IMG/VR virus record: IMGVR_UViG_3300005663_002624
Span: 1-44,021 of that record
From: a virus
DNA: 44,021 bases
Reading direction: 5' to 3' (one strand)
This document shows positions 24,101-33,300 of this stretch, one piece after another; the stretch's first letter is position 1; each line of letters begins with the position of its first letter. A program made the position numbers and the translations under genes. The notes beneath the pieces were generated by a model. That model searched no databases and was not told the DNA's origin. It saw only the letters and a program-made list of their open reading frames with translations.

Positions 24101-25356
24101 TATTTAATCATTTTGTGAATGAAATAGGTAGTGATGAGGGTTATAAATCTTATAATAAAATAATTCCTAAATGGGTTTTAAACTTGAGTCCGCGATTATT
24201 GAAAATATTGTTAGCCGCTATGGTGGTCGGTGATGGAAGCAATTATGTAAGGCCAAAAAACAAAGATTTGAATGGCTTTTTCTATTATACATCTTCGAAG
24301 CAATTAGCTGACGATGTATATGAGATGGTTTATAAGATCGGCTTTGTTCCTACCATGTTCTCGCGTGAAAGTGAAAATCATCATCACCATGAACTATATA
24401 CTGTACAATGGTCCAATTCTAACATTGGCAATAAACCATTTGTTAACAAATACAGTATAGACCCTAGAACAAAAGAGAAAAAAGAAATAGTTTCTAAGGT
24501 TCCGTATCAGGGGAAAGTATGGTGTTTTACTGTGCCAACAGGTTTATTCATAACAAGACGAAATGGGAAAATAACAATACAGGGGAATTCTCAATATGAT
24601 AAAGATTTCAAGATCTTCACTCATGAGGCCGTTACAGTTGAACGTGTAGGCCATAATGCCGGAATCATTGATATTGCTAATGATATCACACAGCTTCTTA
24701 AAGAGATTTATATAGGGCTAATGATTCCTCAGGTATTAATGGATGGCGGTGCGGATGTAACCTATGCGAATGGTGGAGTAACACTAGATGTTCTAAAGCA
24801 GAGATATTTACAGTTTAGAAATATGCTCGGCTCTTGGCTTAGAAGAAAAGTATTTGCCCCAATATCAAAGATTAATGATTTCTATGAACGAAAGGAAGGC
24901 GAGAAGGTACTTATCGTTCCTGAGGTTGAATGGAATCATATGTCATTATTTGATGCCGGAGATCATATTCAGACATTAGTACAGCTATCTCAAGGGCAGG
25001 GGCCAGATAAGAGAGTGGCCACTCAAACGGTTTATCGATCTCTTGGTCTTGATTGGGAAGATGAAGTAAGAAAGATGAAGGTTGAAGCTATTCAAGACGC
25101 TATTAATGACAGAGAGAAGGTTGCGCTAGCTAAAATTCCTCTTAATGAGCTTCGTTCTTTGGGGCCTGATGATGCCATTGATGAGCCAGATGAGGGTCTA
25201 CTTCCAGGTGAAACCGAAGAAGGTGCAGGTGAAGGCGGTCCTGAGCTTCCAGAGCTGCCAGGATTAGGACCACCTCCAGGTGGTCTAGGTGGACCTCCGG
25301 GTGGAGCCCCGCCTGAGGGCGAATTACCGGAGGCAGGACCGCCGGCTGGGCCATAA
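21121..25356 (+). CDS. Portal protein with two inteins
   Basis: 1411-aa precursor; removing inteins of 406 and 397 aa leaves 608 aa. Host parts: an N-terminal region leading to IPEIYSPLWLNSNLNLPRDR and RAFFALNPVVHNAISLHSTY, a stem/wing region (MAQEYWLLGETFVYGEL), then KFAQADNMINPLTLVKIGG and FKIFTHEAVTVERVG, and a GIIDIANDITQLLKEIYIGL helix. This is the pattern of large-phage portal proteins (upper-collar type). The last 60 residues are Pro/Gly-rich and probably disordered. The protein forms the dodecameric DNA gate of the prohead and the dock for terminase. It has a TAGGAA ribosome site. The gene is one open frame despite two insertions. Confidence 0.85.
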   Translation: MSKTGIEKFLSNRGTTNVASNHMSKVVSQYRREVMQDEVFRGDFREKGSTGYDLPRGYEDNIKTSAGNVLSNYSGFRKDAQVSPGSGTGAGAGSYRGSGGSLRQIPEIYSPLWLNSNLNLPRDRATINAWSRAFFALNPVVHNAISLHSTYPISKLNIKCKDPKIQAFFEDMVEETDLMNICVQMAQEYWLLGETFVYGELDERSAKWSRFLIQNPDYMVVKHSVVAGEPILSLRPDENLKTIVTSNRPSDVQQRQRLDQSIIEHVKRGENIPLSNFYASHLARRISPYETRGTGLVVCCFRHLMLFDKLRECYSTDCEVLTKDGFKKITDLITTTDNLDISPNYVSGAVADDNGNLKLLTLKDNVEIACFNQETGEIEYHIPEEFHMSYYKGKMLHFKGKKVDTLVTPNHKLLVKESKGEGWTDFSLRRASELLEKKTYYKFKSHAKWNGEQRLEDIDVAGHKVPIGLYLKVLGYMASEGCVYKNYKKGRYDAKIITSQLTSNRCYEEMRETFNKFASCLNRKCGHYVGIKGSGYSKNAPKEKWEGIIHGKEIVEHFLNEIGNGEKAGSYEKRLPRWVFGLHSELLLILLQSMMQGDGTTVTSKYGTKSKLFKYSTVSKHLADDVYELAFKLGHVPTICTSVAKKTDGRVVTEYIVCWSTTNYGREPLVYTGVKKANNNGGGATVNEVDYDGVVWCFTVPTGAFITRRNDKISIHGNSKFAQADNMINPLTLVKIGGAGENYKPTPVDLEAWRQIFEECHDEETEVLTDKGFKKYDEVIEEIMVADGTTGSFHSVGARTRTGFKIACFNSDNEQLEYHAPSAAHIYDYDGEMYHIHNNKMDIKVTPNHKMWVQHKKFTGTGKGRTWKWDNWDKVRIKDMKFWDRRFRSQIKWKGNDSIKEVNVNQKNVPIELYLELLGYMISEGCLYTNNKSQNTIGVCQNITNKDGSKNPHFETMRKCAHDFAVIIDKTFSERFFKRDGAKGWDITFCGRELFNHFVNEIGSDEGYKSYNKIIPKWVLNLSPRLLKILLAAMVVGDGSNYVRPKNKDLNGFFYYTSSKQLADDVYEMVYKIGFVPTMFSRESENHHHHELYTVQWSNSNIGNKPFVNKYSIDPRTKEKKEIVSKVPYQGKVWCFTVPTGLFITRRNGKITIQGNSQYDKDFKIFTHEAVTVERVGHNAGIIDIANDITQLLKEIYIGLMIPQVLMDGGADVTYANGGVTLDVLKQRYLQFRNMLGSWLRRKVFAPISKINDFYERKEGEKVLIVPEVEWNHMSLFDAGDHIQTLVQLSQGQGPDKRVATQTVYRSLGLDWEDEVRKMKVEAIQDAINDREKVALAKIPLNELRSLGPDDAIDEPDEGLLPGETEEGAGEGGPELPELPGLGPPPGGLGGPPGGAPPEGELPEAGPPAGP
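22057..23274 (+). other. Intein 1 of portal protein
   Basis: 406 aa, C313 to N718, followed by S719. Block A is CYSTDCEVLTKDGFKKITDL, block B has TLVTPNHKLLV, and block F/G is WCFTVPTGAFITRRN ending IHGN-S. The residue before the final Asn is Gly rather than His. The endonuclease core has LGYMASEGCVY and LLQSMMQGDGT, LAGLIDADG-type motifs with Glu in the first. Host joins as FDKLRE-SKFAQADN. Confidence 0.9.
23398..24588 (+). other. Intein 2 of portal protein
   Basis: 397 aa, C760 to N1156, followed by S1157. Block A is CHDEETEVLTDKGFKKYDEV, block B has IKVTPNHKMWV, and block F/G is WCFTVPTGLFITRRN ending IQGN-S. Endonuclease motifs LGYMISEGCLY and LLAAMVVGDGS line up with those of portal intein 1 throughout, so the two are homologous. 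Host joins as WRQIFEE-SQYDKDFK. As in intein 1, Gly replaces the penultimate His. Confidence 0.9.
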
Positions 25357-25419
25357 TTGACAGGCATATTACAATATATTACTGAATCTATAGTAGCGCT
25401 CTAAGGGTGGAGATTTGGT

Positions 25420-26550
25420 ATGCAAAATAATGTGTTTGACGACATTGCTGTAATTATTGAGGAAAGTCCATATCTATGGTCTAGGAAGGTTATTTCTGTG
25501 AACAAATGGACCTTGGGGTCTTTTCTTAATGCTAAAATAGCTGATTCTTCTGATTTAGAATTGCTTAACTTTATAAACGATAATATTGATATTAAGATTC
25601 ATGACTTTGCAGAGCGTCTAAACAGTATGGTTGGCGCTATTGAGAAATTATTGGACCGCCGCGATATAGCCTCTGACGATATACAGCTTAAAGTTGTAAT
25701 GTTTCTGAATGAGATCTATGAAGCATTAAGTGGTATTGTTGATGCCGGTAAAGAGCTAGATGAAAAATATGATGTTGAACTTGATGAGTTTAATAAAAAC
25801 ACGCCACCTCTTAAAATATCTACGGCGGATCAAACCGAGTTTTTATCGAATTTTCATGAAGCTTGGCATTCTGCCAACTTGGAGCCGGCAGAAAAGGAAG
25901 AGAGGCTCCGCGCTATAATTTCACTATATAATTCAGCGACGGCAACCGCGAAAATTGTCACTCATATGGTTGAGAAGCTAAAAAAAGCTAGAAATGAGAA
26001 TGATATTGTAACATATATTAATACACTGAAGATGATCGGATTAAGTCAACAAGGTTTTGAGCATTCGTTTAAAAAGGTATATAAAGCATATATAGCAGAT
26101 CTTGTTCCAGATATAGAAAAAGAACCAGAAACGATAGATACAGAGATAGATACAGAGATAGATACAGAGATAGATAAACCAGAAAAATCGTCAGAGCCGA
26201 TACTGCTTGAGCGACCTCTTGCGGAAGAGCCAATAGAGGAAGAAGAGCCGGCACCACAAACGCAGCGCACCCCATATGGTGTTGGTGGTGGTGACACAAC
26301 CCCTCGACCAGGGAGAAAAGAAGTGGAATGGAAAATAGATCCTGAATCAGGAACAGAGGAATTAAGATATGCAATGCTTAAATTGCAACATATGCGATTT
26401 GTTGATGAGCTTAAAAAGGCTTCATCAATGAATGACCCATATTTGTTAGCGGCAATGATTGCCAAGTATTCTGGACAGATTGAAGAAAATGATCCAGAAA
26501 GCAGCCTTAGGCTTATTGCTATTACAGAAGGAATTTTGGAAGAAAACTAA
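25420..26550 (+). CDS. Hypothetical virion-like protein downstream of portal
   Basis: 376-aa helical, acidic protein, not recognised. The N-terminal 230 residues are helical bundles. A disordered linker follows with TEIDTEIDTEID (a 12-bp repeat, three copies), EPIEEEEPAP and a PTPR-like turn, then a helical C-terminal domain of about 70 residues (ELRYAMLKLQHMRFVDELKK onward). GGTGGAG precedes ATG. A TTGACA at 25357 has no good -10 partner. It sits between portal and glucosaminidase, so a connector, neck or internal role is possible. Confidence 0.58.
   Translation: MQNNVFDDIAVIIEESPYLWSRKVISVNKWTLGSFLNAKIADSSDLELLNFINDNIDIKIHDFAERLNSMVGAIEKLLDRRDIASDDIQLKVVMFLNEIYEALSGIVDAGKELDEKYDVELDEFNKNTPPLKISTADQTEFLSNFHEAWHSANLEPAEKEERLRAIISLYNSATATAKIVTHMVEKLKKARNENDIVTYINTLKMIGLSQQGFEHSFKKVYKAYIADLVPDIEKEPETIDTEIDTEIDTEIDKPEKSSEPILLERPLAEEPIEEEEPAPQTQRTPYGVGGGDTTPRPGRKEVEWKIDPESGTEELRYAMLKLQHMRFVDELKKASSMNDPYLLAAMIAKYSGQIEENDPESSLRLIAITEGILEEN
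26137..26172 (+). repeat. 12-bp tandem repeat, three copies
   Basis: GATACAGAGATA repeated three times without mismatch, in frame, encoding the TEID tetrapeptide repeat of the linker. Identical copies point to a recent slippage event. Confidence 0.95.
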
Positions 26551-26552
26551 TC

Positions 26553-27650
26553 ATGACTAATGCTCTTAGAAAATATTCTACTTTACTAAAAGGTGCCAAT
26601 ATGGTGCCCCGTAACAAAGTTGTAGTGTCCGATTTGAAACTGGCCGAAGCCATGAGAGAAAGTTATAATCTGGTTTTTAAAGAAGATCCTTCGGCTGAAG
26701 TGTTAGCGGGTGGTTGGGCGCAGGCTGTGCACGAAAGTGGCTGGCCAGTCGAGATTCCAAATAACAACATTGGAAACATTAAGGCAGCTAAAGGCTGGAT
26801 GCAATCAAATAACTATTTTGTTAAAGATACCGTTGAGTTTACTCGTGGGGGCAAAAAGTATATAGAGGCGGGGACTAAATGGAGATCTTATCCAACTCTA
26901 GTTCAAGGGGCAGCCGGATATTGGTCGTTCCTTAATGGGCAGAGATATAGCGGAGCGCTTGATTGGATGGCTGCAGGAGACCCCGAAAGCGCATCTGTAG
27001 TATTAGGTGTAAATAGTTATTACACGGCTAGTATTAAAAGCTATGCCAAACGCTCTAATGATCTATATGGGCGCTTTATGAAAAATGTGGCCCCTAAAAT
27101 GGCCAATTTAAAGTCAAATCCCGTCGCGGCTCCTGGAGAAAAACTAGCCATTAAGAATTTGGCTAGTGACTATTCTGACGAAGAAAAGATGACTATAAAC
27201 CAAAATCCCTCAAACGACGTTGATATGTTAACTCGGCGATTATATGCAAAGAATAAACTTACTAAAATAGTAAAGAATAGCATATTACGCGAAAAGCTTC
27301 CAATAAGCGATGTCTTAGTTTGTGTTAGCGGAGATTGTAATTATAATAAACTTGAATATGCAAGAGTAACCGCCAGCATTTTGAAGCGCTTTATAGATGC
27401 AGATGTTTCTGTCTGTGGCGAGAATAATGAGGTAGAGATTCAGTGCTCAGCAGTTGGTAATGAAAAAACCCTAACTGGGGCTACCGAGGAATTATGTAAG
27501 CTTATTGCTAATGAAATGAATAAGCGGGTACAATCTAAGATTTCAGTAATTATGTTGCCCGGCTTATTATCTAAGTATAGTTGTATTAAAGATAGTGTGC
27601 TTATAAAAAATCGTAAACATTTTAATATGAACAGGATACTACATGGCTAA
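26553..27650 (+). CDS. Glucosaminidase-like peptidoglycan hydrolase with C-terminal Cys domain
   Basis: 365 aa. Residues about 25-175 match the GH73/lysozyme-like glucosaminidase pattern: GGWAQAVHESGWP with E61 as the likely acid, NNNIGNIKA, KWRSYPTLVQGAAGYWSFL, and SYYTASIKSYAKRSNDLYGR. It would cut glycan strands of the cell wall. The position in the virion cassette and the absence of a signal peptide or holin partner favour a virion-associated, entry-stage lysin over an endolysin. The C-terminal 150 residues (DVLVCVSGDCNYNKLEYA onward, five cysteines) are a separate domain I do not recognise, perhaps for virion attachment. It starts 3 bases after the previous stop and overlaps the next gene by 8 bases. 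Confidence 0.78.
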   Translation: MTNALRKYSTLLKGANMVPRNKVVVSDLKLAEAMRESYNLVFKEDPSAEVLAGGWAQAVHESGWPVEIPNNNIGNIKAAKGWMQSNNYFVKDTVEFTRGGKKYIEAGTKWRSYPTLVQGAAGYWSFLNGQRYSGALDWMAAGDPESASVVLGVNSYYTASIKSYAKRSNDLYGRFMKNVAPKMANLKSNPVAAPGEKLAIKNLASDYSDEEKMTINQNPSNDVDMLTRRLYAKNKLTKIVKNSILREKLPISDVLVCVSGDCNYNKLEYARVTASILKRFIDADVSVCGENNEVEIQCSAVGNEKTLTGATEELCKLIANEMNKRVQSKISVIMLPGLLSKYSCIKDSVLIKNRKHFNMNRILHG

Positions 27651-27981
27651 GGCTAAGGCTAACGGTTTTGCGGCAGCCGCATTAGAGATGTATAAGGATA
27701 AGCTTGTCGAAATAAACACCGGTGAGGTCGCAACTTCTCTTCAGTTTGCTGATCATACTGTTGGGCAAAAACATGTTATCCGTGGTCATCTTAGAGAGGT
27801 TATTGGTGATGGTATTGTTATTGAATGTAATGTTGGCAGTCATAAACAGCAAGTTCTAATAAATGCCTGGTCGGTTGTGTCTATTATGGAACTTCAGGGC
27901 AAGGGCAATATTAGCGATATTTATATTGATGAGTATAAAGAGAGAAACAATATTCGCAATCTGAAAAGACAGAATAAATAA
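27643..27981 (+). CDS. Small beta-rich hypothetical protein
   Basis: 112 aa, with an AGGA site before ATG. A helical start is followed by strands (HVIRGHLREVIGDGIVIEC, VLINAWSVVSIMEL) that could form an SH3-like or small-barrel fold, and a charged helical tail. It overlaps both neighbours (8 bases upstream, 1 base downstream), so it is coupled. Function unknown. Confidence 0.58.
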   Translation: MAKAKANGFAAAALEMYKDKLVEINTGEVATSLQFADHTVGQKHVIRGHLREVIGDGIVIECNVGSHKQQVLINAWSVVSIMELQGKGNISDIYIDEYKERNNIRNLKRQNK

Positions 27982-28496
27982 TGGATAGAAAAAGTGAACT
28001 TCTAACAATTCTAGCATCTACTGAAGAATCTGTGGATACCTATTCTTCCACCATGCGAGAATTAAATAAGAATGATCCTAAAAAGATCCAGCTATTCATG
28101 AAAAAATTCAAAGATGCTTTTGATAATGTATTAGATCAAGGATTAGAAGATAATCATCAGGACATTGCGCTTGAAGAGGCTAGAGCATCATATCATTCAC
28201 GTTTTGTAAAATTAGCACAAGCAGCGGTAGGAACAAGTAACAATCCAAATGAGGTTGGAAAAACCGTTGCTGAAATCGTAAGGGTTATACTAGCAAGAGT
28301 GCCGCAGGAAAAAGACATAACTTACGACACTATGAGAAAAAAAATTCTTAGCATGAATGTTGCAGAAATATCTGGAACCACATTGCCTGATACTGCAGCA
28401 TATGGCCAAGCGTTAACACTAATCAAAACTCTTCTAAGCGGGTACGCAGCAGAGTTTGTACAACAAGTACTAGTAAGTGCTTCTAACAATTTGTAG
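27981..28496 (+). CDS. Hypothetical helical protein
   Basis: 171-aa helical protein with no Cys and no recognised motif. Heptad-like stretches (FMKKFKDAFDNVLDQGLED) suggest coiled-coil contacts. ATG overlaps the previous TAA by one base (TAATG). The next gene starts two bases after its stop. Probably a small virion or assembly protein, from context only. Confidence 0.55.
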   Translation: MDRKSELLTILASTEESVDTYSSTMRELNKNDPKKIQLFMKKFKDAFDNVLDQGLEDNHQDIALEEARASYHSRFVKLAQAAVGTSNNPNEVGKTVAEIVRVILARVPQEKDITYDTMRKKILSMNVAEISGTTLPDTAAYGQALTLIKTLLSGYAAEFVQQVLVSASNNL

Positions 28497-28498
28497 AT

Positions 28499-29344
28499 AT
28501 GATAGATAGATTTGATAGAGTTTCGGGCGAGATTTATAGGGGAGGCGCTCCTAGTGATAGCGATCTTGAATTATTGTCTGATGTTTTTAACATGAAGACT
28601 ATTTTAAGTCTTGATGGGAGTATTGCATCTAATATTTCGTCTAAAGTAAAAGAACTTGGTATGCGTCATATTGTAATACCAATTAGCGGAAGTGACTCAT
28701 TTAGCTTAATGAAGTATTTACAAAATCATATTGTATCTATACTAAATAGACATCAGCCTATTTATGTGCATTGCCGGCATGGCAGTGACAGAACAGGAAT
28801 GGCTATCGCTCTTTATCGTACTGACCATGATGGTTGGAGTGTTGATAAGGCACTGAGTGAAGCTGAAACATATGGGTTTGGCAATAAATTAGATAACAAC
28901 ACAGAAGCGCTTTATAGGAAGATTATAACAAAAGAAGCTCAAAGTAGTGTTGATCAGATGAGGGATCATTTTGATATGGGCAGAGTTCCTCCCGCTTCTT
29001 CTTTTTCTCTTCAGCAGTCGTTTGCTCCTGAGGTTCCTATTGAAAACACTCCCATTGAAGATACTCCTCCTGCATTTAGAGATCCAAACGCATTTAATTT
29101 AAAGATGCAACATCCCGCATCTGAGAAAGAAAAAAGGGTTCGAAAGTTAAGGGCGCTATTATTAGAAGAGTTAGCAGCCAACATGGCCCCTCAAGTTGGT
29201 CAGTATGATAATTTTGAAGGAATACGTGGTGCTGGACCACTTGCTGGTGATGATGAAAATACTGGTGGATTTTCTTATGATGAAGGTGGCGGATTGCCGG
29301 GAGGCGTGGGGCCTTCAGGAACTGGCGGGTCTAGCAATCTTTAA
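28499..29344 (+). CDS. Tyrosine / dual-specificity phosphatase-like protein with disordered tail
   Basis: 281 aa. Residues 1-150 form a cysteine-phosphatase domain: an IYRGGAPS opening typical of this superfamily, a central TILSLDG strand, and the P-loop VHCRHGSDRTG with C92 and R98 (HCx5R). GMAIALYR and a following helix complete the fold. The Asp of the acid loop is less certain (the PISGSDSF loop has D66). Tyr/Ser/Thr phosphate or another phosphomonoester may be the substrate. Residues 155-281 are Pro/Gly-rich, ending in GGVGPSGTGGSSNL, like other virion proteins here. It lies between small virion-like genes and starts 2 bases after the previous stop. Confidence 0.82.
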   Translation: MIDRFDRVSGEIYRGGAPSDSDLELLSDVFNMKTILSLDGSIASNISSKVKELGMRHIVIPISGSDSFSLMKYLQNHIVSILNRHQPIYVHCRHGSDRTGMAIALYRTDHDGWSVDKALSEAETYGFGNKLDNNTEALYRKIITKEAQSSVDQMRDHFDMGRVPPASSFSLQQSFAPEVPIENTPIEDTPPAFRDPNAFNLKMQHPASEKEKRVRKLRALLLEELAANMAPQVGQYDNFEGIRGAGPLAGDDENTGGFSYDEGGGLPGGVGPSGTGGSSNL

Positions 29345-29412
29345 TGTACGCAGGGGATAATAAGAACTACTAATAGATAACCATTTCAAGTAGATGTAAC
29401 TTGTGAGATATT

Positions 29413-30165
29413 ATGATGTTTAGACGCATAGCAAATGATATACAAATGTCTTGTGATATACCGGATAACGAAAAGGAAGATGTTTTACAGGCCAAGATGC
29501 AGTTTGAGGCGGCTGCAAAAGCTTTAAACGTGGCAGTGGAACATTTAGATCATATTTATGATCCTTTTGTCGCGCAAACAGATATCTCTACAGAATCTGT
29601 TGTAAATAACAGGGGTGTATTACAAGGAAGGTATAGCACCAGAGTTAAAGATAATTTTAACGAGGTAAAGACTCATGCATTGATGGGCATTAGAAAGCTA
29701 AATAAATTCACCACCGGTGATAATGTTGTAAGAGAACTTATCAATACTTTTGTTGATAGCATTGGAGATGTAGAGGGTTTTGTAGAGGCATTTCTCAATA
29801 CATTAAAGAACGACATTCAGTCTTCTGATTTTAGAGATAAGGTTATTAGTACGATTGATCAAATAAAAAAGCAAGCAGCAGAATTAGATGAATTTATATA
29901 TGATACAATAATTGAACATATAGATAGGGATTTTTTAACAAAGACTTGGATGAATGAAACTGGTGATGAATTGTCTATTGATATAAATAAGACCGAACTA
30001 CCGCTAGTTACACGGTTGCGTGAAGAGAGAGAAAAGGCACTGAACCCAGACGCATTTCCAGCACCTGAGGCACCAGGACAATCATTAAATATGAGCGATG
30101 CTCAACGAATGCTTTATCCTAATCGAATGCCTGGAGATACAAATATGGGAAACTTTGGAGAATAA
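29413..30165 (+). CDS. Hypothetical helical virion-like protein
   Basis: 250 aa, helical, acidic, no recognised family. The start has two tandem ATGs (29413 and 29416) with only a weak upstream GTGAG. The 68-base gap before it holds AT-rich sequence but no clear promoter. The C-terminus is Pro/Asn-rich (PNRMPGDTNMGNFGE). A 48-aa gene follows directly. Confidence 0.55.
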   Translation: MMFRRIANDIQMSCDIPDNEKEDVLQAKMQFEAAAKALNVAVEHLDHIYDPFVAQTDISTESVVNNRGVLQGRYSTRVKDNFNEVKTHALMGIRKLNKFTTGDNVVRELINTFVDSIGDVEGFVEAFLNTLKNDIQSSDFRDKVISTIDQIKKQAAELDEFIYDTIIEHIDRDFLTKTWMNETGDELSIDINKTELPLVTRLREEREKALNPDAFPAPEAPGQSLNMSDAQRMLYPNRMPGDTNMGNFGE

Positions 30166-30166
30166 A

Positions 30167-30313
30167 ATGGCAATAGTTAAATATGGCGAAGGCGAGATAC
30201 TTGATATAGTCAGCGGCGCAGAAGAAGCTGATGACGAAAAAACCAAAAAAGCCCTTAAGGCAGCTCAGCAAGCTGCTAAAAATATTGGCAAAGATGGTAA
30301 GGAACTAAAATAG
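30167..30313 (+). CDS. 48-aa hypothetical protein
   Basis: ATG 30167 is one base after the previous stop, with GGAG 6 bases upstream, and gives a 48-aa charged helical peptide (MAIVKYGEGEILDIVSGAEE start; AALKAAQQAAKN-like Ala/Lys helix). A longer reading from 30098 lies inside the previous gene and is unlikely. Function unknown; the good ribosome site supports expression. Confidence 0.55.
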   Translation: MAIVKYGEGEILDIVSGAEEADDEKTKKALKAAQQAAKNIGKDGKELK

Positions 30314-30391
30314 TGTGTACTATAAATTCCAACAATTTCCTGGTAATAAAACTTTATCTAATAAAGAATCAGTCTAGGTTTGGTGACAAAT

Positions 30392-33300
30392 ATGTCTTTT
30401 AGAAAAATAGGCGAAGCATTAGTGGTTTCCCCGGAAGATTTACGCCCCTTAAGCGCAATTCTACCAGCCCAATTTAATATTGTTGAAGAGAGATTTACTA
30501 AGATTGCTGAGGAGTTAAAAACCATCGCTCCCAAAGCTAAAGACTTTTTATATTTTTCAGCAGTAATGATGCACGCCGCAGAGGCTGCATTGCTGGATGA
30601 TAGTGGGGTTCTTAGAAAAGACGCAAATGGCGATGTGCTTGTCGCAAGCTGGACAAAAGAAAATGATTCATGGAAATGGGTCTGTTCAGATATAAACATT
30701 CTACCATACAAAAATTCAAATAATGATATCTTCCCCGAGGAAGAACTGGTTAAGGCTCATAAAGATTGGGTTGGAAAACCATTATGTCTGGATCATAAAT
30801 CAAATTCTGTTGACATGATACGAGGCGTCGTTGTAGATACATATTATGACTGGCCACGTAGACGTGTGGTTGCATTATGTGCTCTTGATAAGATTACTTA
30901 TCCAGATTTAGCCCGGAAGGTCTCCTCTAAGTATGCAACGTCTGTTTCTATGGGGACTGCCGTTGGCAGAGCAATCTGTACTGATTGTGGTAATGTTGCA
31001 AGGGCCGAGATGGATTTCTGCGATCATATGCGCAATAAGAGCTGTTATGGCGAAATAAATGTAGATTTAAAGCCTATTGAATTGTCAATTGTAGTCAACG
31101 GAGCAGATCCTAATGCTAGAATTAGACATATTGTTGCTTCGGCCGCAGATAGTATAGCAGGCTATGTTGCTGATAAGGAAAAAGAAGTTTCTAAGCTCGT
31201 ATTACACGAAATTACTTCTGAATCGACCATTTCTGCCATTAAAAAGGACTTAGAGAGTGCGGTGGAAAGACTAAAAGCTCTTGCAGAAACTGTAGAAGAA
31301 GTTGAAGAACATGAAGAAGCCGAAGTAAGTGGCGAAGAACCAGATGAATATAAAGAATTATCTGGCGATAAAGAGGCATTTAAGAACGAGATCAATATAA
31401 AACTTGCTAGTATTTCACAACAGTTGAGCAGACTACAAAATAATGTGGACCAACTAGCAAATAGTGAGGAAACAAATATGACTATGAAATCAAAAGCTTA
31501 TCATCAAGGTGGTGGAGGGGTAAACGATCCTTCAACTCTTCCTTACGAGAAGGAAGACTACCAGACTAACCGTGACAAGAACGATAAGCAAATGGTTGGT
31601 CAGGGCGTAGATAATACTGGTCCCGTCGATGGCATGCATCTAGGCTACTCCAGTTATGGAGAAACCGAGGAAGCACGTAAAAAGAGACTACAGCGTATGG
31701 CTGAGGATCGTGCTCTTCGTCGTAAGCAGGCTGTTGATCGAGCAAAGACTGCTTATCATCAAGGTGGTGGTGGTGTAAACGATCCTTCAACTCTTCCTTA
31801 CGAGAAAGAGGATTACCAGACTAATCGTGATAAGAATGATAAGCAGATGGTAGGCGCCAAGCCTTTTCCAGATGTTGGTCCGGTTGATGGTCTATATCCT
31901 GGCGATAAAGAAACCAAGGAAAAGCTATCCCGCGCTACACTTACTGCAAAGTTCATTAAGTCTGCTCATCCTGATGGAACTGATAATTTAGGCCAATGTC
32001 GTTGGCAGGTTTATGCCGCCGATAAGCTTATCCTCACCGCAACTGTAGATGAACTTACCAATGGTAGGTCTGATCTTCATTATGACTCTGTAGCAAGCAA
32101 GGTCTTTGGCAAGAAGATTCTTGGTATGCTTCGTACAGATAGCTTTGACAAGGTTAAGGGTATACTTAAAGGTGCGCAAGGCGCGCCGCCAGAAGCACCT
32201 ATGCCAGAAGCACCTATGCCAGAAGCAATGCCAGAAGCGCCTATGGCTGGTGAGCCAGAAGTAGATGCAGGCGGATCAGGAGATCCAAAAGAGCAGCTTC
32301 CTGAGCTTCTAACTCAGGCAGAGAATGTTCTTGCCGATATTCGTAGGGCAGTTGATGCCCTAATCGAAGAGCCAAGCGAAGAGCTTGAGGGCTTCGATGA
32401 GTTGGCAGAAGAAATGCCCACTAAGGCAAAAGAGCTATTAACCTTCCAAAAGAAGGTTGGCGGAGCCATTACTGTAGGTATGAAGAATGCCGTTAAGGAG
32501 CTTACCGATCATGTCGAAGAGCTTCGTATGTCTAAGCATATTTATGATAATAGTGAAAAGGTATCCGCAGAAAAACTTAATTATGTTGACAAGTTAACTG
32601 TTGACGCTTGCGAAGAGACCAAGCAGACACTTGCTAATTGTTACAAACTAATGGAGGCGTTTGTGAAGTACGCTAATGGAACAAAGGCCCTACTTAAGCG
32701 CGCGCAGCCAATGCTATCTGATCCAGATGTAGGAGCTGGCGGACCTGGCGCAGGAGTACCTGTGGATGTTGAGACCACACCTTCCCAGGAAGTACTGGAA
32801 TATGGTGGATTGGGCAGCACAGAAGAAGAGCCTGTAACTTTCCAGGAGATGCTACAAGAGCGACCAGACAGTGTAACATCAAAGGGTCCTGTCGCTAGGA
32901 TGGCACCGCTACCTGTTCCACCGGGAGCGGGAGAGGGAGTGACATATGATGCTCCTGAAAAGGCAGCGCCAAAGTCACGCGAAGAGCTGGCTAGAGATGT
33001 TGTAGGCGATATGGTTCCAGAAATGCCGGAAGATCTACCACCATTAGAGATGGAGCCACCATCCGCTGATGATACGAACTATGCAGAGATCGGACAGGAT
33101 GGCAGTCTAACCCTATCCAAGGAAGAGCTTGCAGGTGGCGCTTTGGCAAGTATAGTTAATGAACTTACTGTAGAGTCCGAGGCTACTGCTCCTAATCTTT
33201 CCACAAAAGAAGGACGTGCGGCATATCGTGAGAAGCTAGCACAGAAGGGACTTAAGTTTAGCCCAATGCTGCAGGAAGCACATCCAGGTGGTGGCGAGAC

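Noticed and set aside
25092-25367. Gly/Pro/Ser-rich minus-strand open frame
   Set aside because: Antisense shadow of the Pro/Gly-rich portal tail; composition is explained by the sense strand.
25357-25385. TTGACA promoter before gene 25420
   Set aside because: The -35 is perfect, but no acceptable -10 lies at 16-18 bases.
31496-31855. CRISPR-like repeat pair
   Set aside because: Only two copies, in frame, with mainly synonymous differences; it is a coding duplication.
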